From contig CAWZYM010000010.1 in assembly GCA_963966185.1 (NCBI GenBank), forward strand, positions 580,001 through 644,000: a stretch of 64,000 bases of DNA. Reading direction: 5' to 3'. The position numbers and the translations under genes are program-made. The notes below the pieces were generated by a model. That model was not told where the DNA came from, ran no database searches, and worked only from the letters and a program-made list of their open reading frames with translations. The stretch's first letter is position 1. Every line of letters starts with the position of its first letter. The DNA is from Rhabditoides inermis (Eukaryota; Nematoda; Chromadorea; Rhabditida; Rhabditidae). Positions 53,986 through 64,000 of this stretch are shown here, in pieces.

Positions 53986-54492
53986 GCATTTACCATAGTT
54001 ACGTAAATGCGTAGCCAAAATGAGATCCCAGTAGAGTGAACACTGACCACATCGAGGCATAATTGAATATACCGTGTTTCTTTTCAGAACTAGTCAATGT
54101 CGGGCTGACTCTCACTGTTCAAGACGCAGGCATATCGACTGACGTTATATAGATACTTCTACGGTATTCGTTTCGTTCCCTCTTTATATTGATCACTTTT
54201 TTTCAGTCAACCCCAAGTTTCTGCGAAGACGTGGTAGTGTACAGGTTGTGCGGCACAAGTGTGCCGAGCCTTCTCGATCCGCCCTCGAGAACACCTTCCA
54301 GAAAACATGAAACGTGATATACATCAGTTTTTTTTACAATTAAAAAAAACATATTTCGATGCATGTTTTCAGTTGTCATGAATTTGCACGTTAGCATGTA
54401 ATTCTTTCTGTTGGTCCACATCAAAGATTGTAGTGTTGCCATCGTAAATGCATCTGCCGTTCATTAGTTAATTGTAACAAAAATGTGAAATA

Positions 54493-54493
<1 letters not shown>
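53986..54493. other. Flank after the RTE, possible receptor remnants
   Basis: Two stretches follow good TTTTCAG acceptors (near 54086 and 54206), but neither encodes TM6 or TM7 in the phase needed by the chemoreceptor; the first meets TAG as its second codon. Treated as remnants. Confidence 0.3.
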
Positions 54494-55507
<1,014 letters not shown>

Positions 55508-55918
55508 CCCTTCTCTCTGATGTGGTGGGTGCAAATTGCAGAGCGGTTCAGGGAACTTCTGGCTAAATCTGGCTGGTTTCCAGTCGCCGTCGTCTCGGAT
55601 TTCTTGTATCATGACTCTAGAGTTTAGACGTCTCTCACACCTCTTATGCACTATCTGTGTCCCCACATTCCTTACGTTTCGTTTCATTTTGCCTTCGTTT
55701 CTGCCAGCCAGTACCCCTGATCAAGACGCGGTAGTGGCTCATCCCGTTTTATCGCACCCCACACCATCGTATTATCACTCTAATAATAATAATAATAATA
55801 ATAAGTTTATTACCGTGTACATTTGGAGAAACAGTTCAATACAGCAAAATGAGCAATGGCATACGGTATGAGAGAGAGAAAAAAAGTGTAAAATGATACA
55901 GAAAGCATCGAAAGTTGA

Positions 55919-58900
55919 CTACAGTCTACGAATCTTCGAAACTGGCAACAAATGGGGATTACTTTCTAGGAAGGATTTCACAGTTTCATGTTTTGCAGAC
56001 ATTACTATGGAAGGGGGGAGTGAGTTCCAAAGCCTATAAATCCTGTTGAAAAATGCACTGCTCTTAAGGGCTGTATCAAAACACGGAACCACGCGCCACC
56101 CATGAGAAGTGCGAGAACGAGTTGGTACAAAGTTGAAAAGACCATGATAGTCAAGGTATGTAGAGTTTGTGGTCACTTTATGCATGTATGCCACATCATT
56201 CAGAATGCGCCGTTGCTCTAATGTTTGTAAGCCGAGAAGTTGTAATCGTTGGGGATAGGTGAGTGAGAACAAACCAGCGCGGCGACATATTCGGCGCGTA
56301 TAGTATCGCTGCACAGATTCTATCGCATTCACCGATCCCACATCCTGAGGGTTCCACAGCTCAGTGCAGTACTCCAATTTACATCGGAAATAGGTGGTGT
56401 AGGCAACAACCAAGACATGTAAATTTCTCGTTTGATAAACCCTCAGAAAATCATTGATTGAGTTGAGCGTATTTTGAATGATGAGGTCATAGTGAGAGTC
56501 AAATACCAGAGAAGTGCTCATTGTTATGCCCAAATCCCGGACTGAGTTAGCAGGTGCGAGAGTGGTGCCGCCTGCTGTATACTCAAATCGGGGATTTCGG
56601 CGACCAATGTGCAAAATTTGTGTCTTTTCAGTGGAAATTTGTAATCCCCATTGATGAGACCAATCAGTAATTGTGTCAATGGCACATTGAAACTTGGATT
56701 TGGCAGAAAGATCGTCTTTATCAAATGCGAAAGAAACTTTCAAATCATCTGCATATAACTCACACGAAACATAATCAGGCAAATGCGCTATGATGTCATT
56801 GATATACACATTGAACAATATTGGGCCCAGGCACGACCCTTGCGGCACGCCGCAATTGACGAGTCTTGGTGCGGAAAGTTCCTCTCCAACCATCACCTGT
56901 TGGCAACGGTCGGACAGGAAGCTACGAATCCACCCCAATACATTTCCTCTTACACCGAGCGAATGCAACTTATTAAATAAAAGAGAATGGTTTATAGTGT
57001 CGAAAGCTTTCTTAAAATCGATGTATATGCAATCAATCACAAAACCGTTAGAAACATGTTTCAACCAATGACTATAGCACTGAATGAGTTGAGCGCCTGT
57101 CGAACGATTCTTGCGAAAACCAAACTGCTTAGATGAGATAAGGTTATTTGATTCGAGGAATGAAGTCAATTGTTTAACAAAAATGCGTTCAAGGACTTTG
57201 GCAACACTGCTGGTAAGACTAATAGGGCGGTAATTGGAGATGTTATCACGAGATCCCTTTTTGAACAATGGCTTGATATACGCCAGTCTCCAGATTCGGG
57301 GGACTGCGCAGACCGATGTGGACATTGAAAAAAGAATCGAAAGTGGGACACTAATAGTATCTACCGTGTTCTTCAGAAAAGTGTGAGTGATGCCATCGGG
57401 ACTGGTATTAGTTTTTGATGCTAATCGTTGAATGGTTTTATGTATTTCTGCATATGATATTTGAATGGACGTGAGTTGATGTGTGTGTTGCGGGAGCACG
57501 GCACCTGTCGGAGGGGCACCCTGAGGCGAGAATATCGCATCAAAATGCTCACCGAAAAGCTCCGCCTTCTCCCGTGACTCATGCACCAAAACACCATTTC
57601 GAGAGAGAGACGCGATGCCATCCGCGGGGAAGAGCCTAGCGCGCACATCTCGAAAGAGCGCCCGCTTGTTCCCTCCCGCGATCAGCCGCGCTTCCCTCTT
57701 ACAATGCCATGAAAATAACGCTTTGCGTAATTTGCGCTGAGCTTTATCAGATTTTCTAGACTCGGGATGTAGGATCGAATATCGCAATGCTTGTTTTCTT
57801 AATTTCTCGACATGTTTTGGCGGGTTAGTTGCTCTACGCGGGGGAAGGAGAGGGATGAAGTTAGTAATAAGAAGTTTCATTCGCTCGGTAAAAAGAAGTG
57901 TAGCCTGTTCTAATGTCAAACCAATGAAATCATATGTCCAGTCAGTGCACGCAATTGCCTTGTTTATCTCATCCCATTTCGCTCTCCGATATGCCAGGCG
58001 GGGCGTCTCTCTCACTGCTTCACCCACTCCGAGTCGCAACCGAAACTCAACTGGTAAATGATCACAGAGAGAGAAACGCGGCAGCACACTGACATTTTGA
58101 AAAAGCGATATGGAATCGGTGAGTACGATATCGAGAGTATGAGCCCTTTGCCCGACTCGCCTCACCATAGTAGCATGGCGTACCAGCTGACACAGTGAGT
58201 GGAGTGAGGCAAAGGCTGCCAAAGAGCGATCAAATGCCTCGGCGGCCTGGAATGAATTCCAGTCCACCGAGGGCGCATTGAAATCTCCCTGGATGATATG
58301 GAAATGACTATCAGGTAGCAAAAGGTTTTCAAGTTCGGATATGAGAATAGCGCCGGTAGATTTGATTTGCGAAGTTTTCCCGGGAGTACGGTAAACAGTG
58401 ATTAATCGCAAAGGTTTTTGAATACGGAAATGTTTAGACGCGAGAATATCCACACATACAAATTCACAAAGACCATTTATGGATTTGGTTGCTATAAGTT
58501 TTACAGAGAGAGAAGAGTCAAGGACCGTTTATACTACACAACGCGTCAACTTGACGCGCTGCGTCAAGCGTCAAAGTTGACGCCTCGCGTCAAGAACTTT
58601 GACGCCCCGCGTCAAAATTAGACGCACTGAGTCAAAGTGACATCACTTTTCCTTTGTTTTTTTGACGCCTCGCGTCAAATTTTGACGCGGGGCGTCAAAG
58701 TTCTTGACGCGAGGCGTCAAAATTTTTGACGCGAGGCGTCAACTTTGACGCTTGACGCAGCGCGTCAAGTTGACGCGTTGTGTAGTATAAACGGTCCTTC
58801 ACAAAGCAAAAGAACGCCGCCGGCATGTGAGGCGCGATCAGATCGATACATCGTGTAGCGGCCATTCATACACAGACTATTCATGTTATCACAACTATTG

Positions 58901-59076
58901 CACCAAGACTCAGTAATCCCACAAATCAAGGGTTTGACGCGGTTCAGTAAATTATCAAGATCATACAGCTTATTCCTAGCGGAGCGCGCATTTAGCAACA
59001 AAAATATAGACAATGGAACATCACTTAGAGAGGGAAGAGAAGAGGTCTGCGAAACATGAGAAACTGTAAAACCCAC
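55919..59076 (-). pseudogene. LINE ORF2, interrupted by a MITE
   Basis: The N-terminal piece (59076-58802) starts MGFTVSHVSQTSSLPSL and has LNARSARNKLYDL and CGITESW. After the MITE the frame continues (DSSLSVKLIATKSINGL...) with QGDFNAPSVDWNSF, LDIVLTDS and CDHLPVEF (endonuclease), then NYRPISLTSSVAKVLERI, KQFGFRKNRSTGAQL, IYIDFKKAFDTINHS, GVPQGSCLGPILFNV and ELYADDLKVSF (RT). Removing the MITE plus one 3-bp target copy leaves 2877 nt, exactly 959 codons including the stop. Without that removal the segment from 58453 down still encodes 844 residues. Confidence 0.9.
58521..58798. mobile_element. 278-bp MITE with long inverted ends, TCA target duplication
   Basis: Ends are AGGACCGTTTATACTACACA and the inverse TGTGTAGTATAAACGGTCCT (one base differs in the run), extending inward for about 100 bp. 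TCA flanks both sides (58518-58520 and 58799-58801). The interior is built from near-palindromic TTGACGC...GCGTCAA units. A 3-bp duplication suits PIF/Harbinger or CACTA-type families; the superfamily is not assigned. Confidence 0.88.
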
Positions 59077-59112
59077 CTGTACGGAGCAGTCTACGGGGAA
59101 GGGGCAGCTGTC

Positions 59113-60114
59113 CTAGGGCACAGCATCAACGGTGGTTGTCTCCGGGGCGGCATCGGTCATGTCCTCGTCACGCATCTTCTTCTGCTGCACCTCTGAAACA
59201 GGCGAGAGCACAGCAGAGGTCTGGTTACGCTTCTTAGACGCGCGGCGCACAGTGGAAGTGGACGCCGAGGAAACACCCCTCCTAGAACCCCTCGACACTC
59301 CACGGGAGCGAGCACGCCCGCGGGAAGAGCCGCGGGTGGCAGCAGGCTGCGGCGGGCGAGGAGAGAGAGACGAGTCATCGGGAGGCGCGAGAGAGTGCGC
59401 AGACGAAGAGAGCGCAGGCGGCTGGGGCGCGGGATCAGAGTGCACAGTCACACTGCGAGTGAGACTGTGGTTCTTGAATGGGCGAGGCTTGGGCAGCTTG
59501 TACTTCTGGCAGTCACGGATCACCCAAACCACCATGCCAGCCGCCTCGTTGAGCTTTTTGCACTCCTCCTTCAGCTCTCGCTCCAGCTTGAGCTCCTCGG
59601 TAGTGAAGTCGCGGCGCGCATAGGCAAACTGAAGTCCATCCAGTCCGTCGTGCCTGCTTCTCCAGATGGCAGACAGGAAGGCATCTCGCAGGAGAGAGGA
59701 TGCCATCTGCACCTTCATGACCCGGTTGGTGGTCGGCGTTCGGCGGAAGTTGAGGTGCCGGTGGAAGGTGATCCGTCCCTCCCTGTACTCCTCGAAGATG
59801 GTGGAGTCTCCACATCCCTCAACCAGCTGGCGGAGGAAGTCCTTGTCCGCTTCGAGAGTATCGTCCATATTCTCGCACTCCTTCCTCCCCACAATCACCA
59901 GACGGGTGGCCTTATCCAGATAGACCTCGCGGTCCTTGTGTACGGCGCGGCAGACGTCAGCGTATGTGAGAGAGTGTGTGGTGTGGGGAGGGGCAGATCG
60001 CATGAGGGGTACGAGAGAGTTGATGACTCCGGTGAGAGCGGCGAGTGCGGCAGCGTTCTGCGAGCAGGTCTCCGACAGGGCAGACAAAAATCTCTGGTTC
60101 TGCAATTGGCACAA
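59113..60114 (-). CDS. LINE ORF1 protein
   Basis: 333 codons open from MCQLQNQRFLSALSETCSQN. The central part (DSTIFEEYREGRITFHRHLN, NRVMKVQMASSLLRDAFLSA, LQFAYARRDFTTEELKLERE) is the conserved RNA-binding core of nematode CR1-type ORF1 proteins, as I recall the family. The C-terminal third is basic and Ser/Arg-rich (GSSRGRARSRGVSRGSRRG) and should bind nucleic acid. ORF1 ends 36 bp before the ORF2 start. Confidence 0.75.
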   Translation of the reverse strand: MCQLQNQRFLSALSETCSQNAAALAALTGVINSLVPLMRSAPPHTTHSLTYADVCRAVHKDREVYLDKATRLVIVGRKECENMDDTLEADKDFLRQLVEGCGDSTIFEEYREGRITFHRHLNFRRTPTTNRVMKVQMASSLLRDAFLSAIWRSRHDGLDGLQFAYARRDFTTEELKLERELKEECKKLNEAAGMVVWVIRDCQKYKLPKPRPFKNHSLTRSVTVHSDPAPQPPALSSSAHSLAPPDDSSLSPRPPQPAATRGSSRGRARSRGVSRGSRRGVSSASTSTVRRASKKRNQTSAVLSPVSEVQQKKMRDEDMTDAAPETTTVDAVP

Positions 60115-60346
60115 TCAAATCACCCATGTATGCGATAAAATGAACTGAATTGAACTGCCAAACTGTCGACTTTTCCTCGATAGTGTTTCATAGTGACCTG
60201 TATATTTTGGATCAGCACCATGTATGTTGACCAAATCTCACCACGAAGTTCGTGGCTATTTATTTTGACTTTTTGTTGTCGTTTTTTTGTTTGAAATGTT
60301 TTGTTTTTGTTTTTAAAATTGAACGAGGATTGTTCTGTATTGTAGA

Positions 60347-62339
60347 ATGTCGCGAGCAGCGCGTTCCGCCACGGAGCGGGCGCTGGGCTACGTCGAGCGT
60401 GCGAGTCGCGTGCGCATCCAAGACCCCAAGGACAACCCCGGCGCGCGCACCTCCGGACGACAGACCAGGAAGAGCACCAACCAAGCAGGACATACACAGG
60501 TACGAAACTCATTTATTTACGGTCTCGTAAGCTAATTATTTCTGCATTGGTCCGTTTATGAACTTGCGAACGCACTGGTTTTTACCATGTCGCGTTGCAA
60601 ACATTTGTAGATTTGTACGAATGTATTTTTTTGTAATGCGGGTTTTCCTAGTTTGATGTTTAGGGAGCTCTGGAACGTGCTGCAAAGCCGCCTCTTGGCT
60701 GGATCTGGGGAGACTTCTTCCGTCCCTGGCACCGCATGTTCCCCGGACAGAAGCACTTCAACGCCGATATCAAGTATGTTTTGTCCGAATATTTAGAATA
60801 GATGAGTTGTTATGACATACACTCAAATCGAACGATGGAAAATAAGTCACCATTTGAAACCGATTGTATTCTATCCAATTTGCGGGGCTTCACTTTCTCC
60901 AGACACTGTTGACTATATACGGAGTCAATTATTCTATGCATATAGTTTGGTTTCCCTGACTTCGATTTCACGAAAATTGTAGCTTTACACTTGTGCTTGT
61001 GACATTCACCGCGACGCATCAAATTCAACGAGCACTAACGACCCTGCAACCACTCGTTTCGCTAATAACTCGCAATCACAAAAACAGTGTCGGAAGCTCT
61101 TTGACACATGTCGAATGTAATGTTGAACTGGCCGAGACGGCGAGATGAAAGAAGTGGAAATTTGCATGAACTGAACTGCTACAAATTTATCACCGAGATG
61201 CGAAGTTAAGTTTGTGCGATTTCATGTGCATGGCGATTGAAAGAGCTCACACGAGACAGTCGAAAGTACTCATTCATGAGCCAATGAGGTCGACGGTAGT
61301 ATAACTTGAATCTGCGGAACAAACTTAAAAAAAAAAACCGTACTGATTGAGTGTGCGCCGGGAGTACCACCCGCTGTCGCTGGCCGAGCTGTCGCGGCTG
61401 ATCGACCTCGGCTGGGTGGACGCGTCGCGGCCCATCGACGTGGCCGCCCTCTGCGCCACCGGAAAGTTCCGCATCGACCCCCGCCTCCGACAGGCCGGCA
61501 TACACCTCACGCCCGAGGTACGCTGTGTGGTTATGAGTTTCTTTCTGTAGAGGTATCAATCATTAGGAATAACAAAGTACGTATACCTGCAGGGCGCCGA
61601 CTCGTTCTCGCACCGCGTGGACGTGGAGGTGCAGTGGGCGTGCGCGCGCACCGCGGCGGCGATCGAGAGCGCCGGCGGACGCCTCACCACCGCCTACTAC
61701 GACGCGCACGCACTCGAGGCCGCCGTCAAGCCCAAGGTGGGTGATGATGTGTTTTGTTTGTCACACCTGTTGATTGGTTGATTCTTCGAAACCTGCCACA
61801 TGAGCATACGTTGTGTTTTTCGTTGATACTTCGAAACATGCCCACATCATAAGTTACGTTGCTGATCAAGAAGAGACTGGTGGCTGATGATGGAGTGGTT
61901 TTTTCCAGGAGTGGTTCATGTCGGGCCGGCCGGTGCCGGCGCGCAAGGCGCCGCCGCCGTCGCTGATGGAGTTCTACTCGAGCGCCGTGAACCGCGGCTA
62001 CCTGGCCGACGCCACAGAGCTGATCGAGGCGAAGAAGACGCTGGCTCTCACCATGGGATACACCCTGCCGGAGGAGTGCGTGGAGGGAGAGGGCAAGGTG
62101 GGTGGGCTTAGTTCACTGAGATCTGCATACGTGTAAACATGTTGTATACTTCAGTTTATCAGTCAATGTTCCAGTTATCGTGAAATGACAGTGTATTTTA
62201 GCCGATGGACCGCGTGTTCCACGGTATTCCGTCGGGTGCAATTGTGTCGCTGCGGGACAAGAAGGTGTTTGGACCGACGCATCCTGTCGTCAAGGCATAC
62301 TACGAGACGCCTCGCGCCGACTATTCGCACGACAAATGA
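60347..62339 (+). CDS. mrpl-15: Mitochondrial large-subunit ribosomal protein uL15m (MRPL15)
   Basis: Six exons in phase: 60347-60499, 60664-60773, 61352-61517, 61593-61736, 61909-62097, 62202-62339. Together they give 299 residues. REYHPLSLAELSRLIDLGWV followed by DASRPIDVAAL, GADSFSHRVDVEVQWA, GGRLTTAYYDAHALEAAVKP and NRGYLADATELIEAKKTLAL align with human MRPL15 (YKPLSLNRLQYLIDLGRVD, GADTFTAKVNIEVQLA, VVTTAFYDPRSLDIVCKP, NRGYLADPAKFPEARLELA). The protein is part of the mitoribosomal large subunit. TTGTAG precedes the ATG closely. Intron 2 is long (578 nt). Confidence 0.9.
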
Positions 62340-62689
62340 GGGAGGGAAGAGAAGAGAGCACATACATGTATACGGTAGATATGTCATAGAGTAGCTGTAT
62401 AGTATTGTTGTAGGGCAGTGTCTGTTGATTGTTGTTCCCTTTTGTTGCGGTGGATGAATGAAGGTTTGGCAGAGTGAGTGAGGTGTGTGTAATGAGTGGG
62501 TCACAATGTTGCGGCAAGCGGGTCTCATGGATAGTGGATGTGTGTGTGTAACCCGCCTGATGGATAGCCGCCTAGAAAGTGGCGATAATGGGTGAAAGAG
62601 GGTGTAAACGAGAACGAATGGAAGCGATTTATTCGGAGACAGAGACTAGAGGAAATGACCCGTGGTGTATGGAAGGCGGTTGGGGCGGA
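62340..62689. other. Intergenic region between convergent genes
   Basis: 3' flank of mrpl-15 and of the minus-strand gene. No AATAAA was recognised with confidence, and no other gene seen. Confidence 0.4.
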
Positions 62690-63395
62690 TCACAGATTGA
62701 GCTGTCGCCGGATCTCTTCGTAGTCGTCGTTGTTCGGAGGAACGAAGCCCTCCTCATCGGGTTCGGCCCTGCAAAAAAAAGAGTTGGATAGATAGGAAAA
62801 CTCGACTAGTAGAAGTTTAAGACTGGAATCCTTTCTTTTCTCTGAGGTCACATATGATCTCTATTTTTCTTCGAGGTCATATGATCTATATAACTGAAAT
62901 ATGCATCCTATCATCATGATTGTGTTGTCATATTCAGATATAACGATTCCGGATTAATTGATTGAATAATTGAAAGGAGTCTTCAAAAGTTGAATAGTTG
63001 GTGCGCACCTGAGCCTGCCGATGAGTTCGCGCTGATCGATGTGCCCTGTGAAGCGCACGGCGATTCCATCGAATATCACCGCGGACGAGATGATAGTGAC
63101 CTAATGGAATCTTAATCGTCCTGTTCCTCCAGTATCCACTGAGTACCGATCGAGAATCATTGACCACCACTAACCTCGATTGCTATGTGTCTCCCCAGCC
63201 TTTCCTACTGTTCTGATTGTGATGGAGATCTTATCTTCACTCACATTGGGATTGCCCTCCTCTCTGATCACTTCTCGCAGCGGCAGCGTGATGTTGATCC
63301 CGATCTCCATGAAGGTCTGTAAAATGAATCACTCGCCGCGGATTAACACATTTGCCCTGCGGATTACGGTACTTGAAATTCGAACCGTGCAGCTA
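62690..63395 (-). CDS. 3' exons of an unrecognised gene
   Basis: Minus-strand exons 63316-63245, 63100-63009 and 62768-62690 join in phase to TFMEIGINITLPLREVIREE, GNPNVTIISSAVIFDGIAV, RFTGHIDQRELIGRLRAEPD, EEGFVPPNNDDYEEIRRQLN, L-stop (TGA 62692-62690). A 23-nt upstream segment (63395-63373, AARFEFQ) has splice sites on both sides and could be a microexon. The beta-rich, hydrophobic sequence with an acidic tail gives no family I recognise. Earlier exons probably lie further right, partly outside the window. Confidence 0.55.
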
Positions 63396-63398
63396 CTG

Positions 63399-64000
63399 TG
63401 TGGAGGCGAGTGAGTGAGTGAGCAGTGTTTGCACATAGACTAGCTAGGTGAATCACACAGACTTGTGTAGGCGGAAAGTGTTCATTTCATTTCAGATTCA
63501 GAATTCTATTTACACTCCGTAATGATCCTAGTTGAAATAGATGTTGATGGCGGTGATATCAGTTGATAATGTGTGCCGGCGGAAGTGGCATCGTTCTCGG
63601 TACGAAGCGGTTCGTGGTGCTGCTCTCTGCGATAAAAAGGGCTACAGGAAACTGATGTAAGCGGCGAATAGCATGTGAACTGTCAGGTGACATCCTGTCG
63701 TGTCTCTAGTTTATTCGGCCCGTGTACCGGCTAACATGAGTCACTCTACTCGGTGGCTTTTGTGAGAGCAAGTTGAAAATGACTGCTGATAAAGATTTGT
63801 GTGTCTGCTTTGCACATGTGCAACGGGTGAGTAAGATAAGCATGTTCGTTTTGTCGCAGATGACTAATTCTAATACAGGATCTGAGTAGTAGGAGACTTT
63901 GTACATTCGTTAAAGAGTTGAAAAATGTGGAAGATGAACTCGGCTATTGAGAAATGCGGATCGCCGGTTTGCCCTGCGACGAACGGCGGTTTTTGCGGTG
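63399..64000. other. Right edge of the window, nothing assigned
   Basis: A plus-strand frame from about 63925 (MWKMNSAIEKCGSPVCPATN) stays open to the window end and could be a first exon. It is too short to judge. Confidence 0.25.

Larger units (their letters stand above)
55782..60130 (-). mobile_element. CR1-type LINE, nearly complete, with nested MITE
   Basis: On the minus strand: ORF1 (60114-59113), ORF2 (59076-55919, interrupted by a 278-bp MITE), and a 3' end AATAAAC followed by (TTA)n at 55803-55782. Apart from the MITE no frame lesion was seen, so the copy is young. It lies just upstream of mrpl-15. As in the other LINE here, ORF1 is GC-rich and ORF2 AT-rich. Confidence 0.88.

Overview
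The window is nuclear DNA of a nematode. It carries two major sperm protein (MSP) genes, a cuticle collagen with a furin-type cleavage site, a broken Str/Srh-type chemoreceptor, and closely spaced same-strand genes whose start codons follow TTNCAG-like acceptors, as expected for trans-spliced operons. Introns are short, exons are GC-rich, and many introns are almost pure (GA)n or (CT)n. No species is named.

Layout. (1) 1-3.7 kb: last exon of a DDAH-like hydrolase, then a large inverted repeat with two divergent copies of a four-exon membrane-protein gene. (2) 3.7-11.4 kb, minus: a 20-exon ankyrin-repeat/SAM protein (ANKS6/MLT-2-like); the exons join in phase to 697 codons, and a tRNA-Phe lies inside an intron. 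(3) 12.3-21.2 kb, plus: three closely spaced genes, mL65/MRPS30, MPPE1/PGAP5-like phosphoesterase and a 697-residue coiled-coil protein, probably an operon. (4) 21.7-36.8 kb: a cuticle collagen, then a tandem duplication whose unit is [collagen 3' end, F-box-like gene, MSP gene, 3' end of a PTP-like gene]. The copies are separated by a CR1/Jockey-type LINE and gene fragments. (5) 37.3-42.1 kb: a partial gene, three 329-bp tandem repeats, and a broken intron-rich gene with a PHD-like finger and DDE-transposase-like motifs. (6) 42.3-49.8 kb, plus: MRPS6, a stand-alone orotate phosphoribosyltransferase and THOC3; the last two look operonic. (7) 49.8-55.5 kb: a MITE, a chemoreceptor cut off by an RTE-like retrotransposon, and about 940 bp of (CTTT)n. 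(8) 55.8-60.1 kb, minus: a nearly complete two-ORF LINE whose ORF2 is interrupted by a 278-bp MITE. (9) 60.3-62.3 kb: MRPL15. (10) 62.7-63.4 kb, minus: 3' exons of an unrecognised gene.

Three genes encode mitochondrial ribosomal proteins (mL65, bS6m, uL15m). The F-box/MSP block and the PTP-like gene would fit a male germline cluster, but that is inference. Gene models were built by reading splice junctions by eye; for most of the larger genes I checked that exon phases add up.
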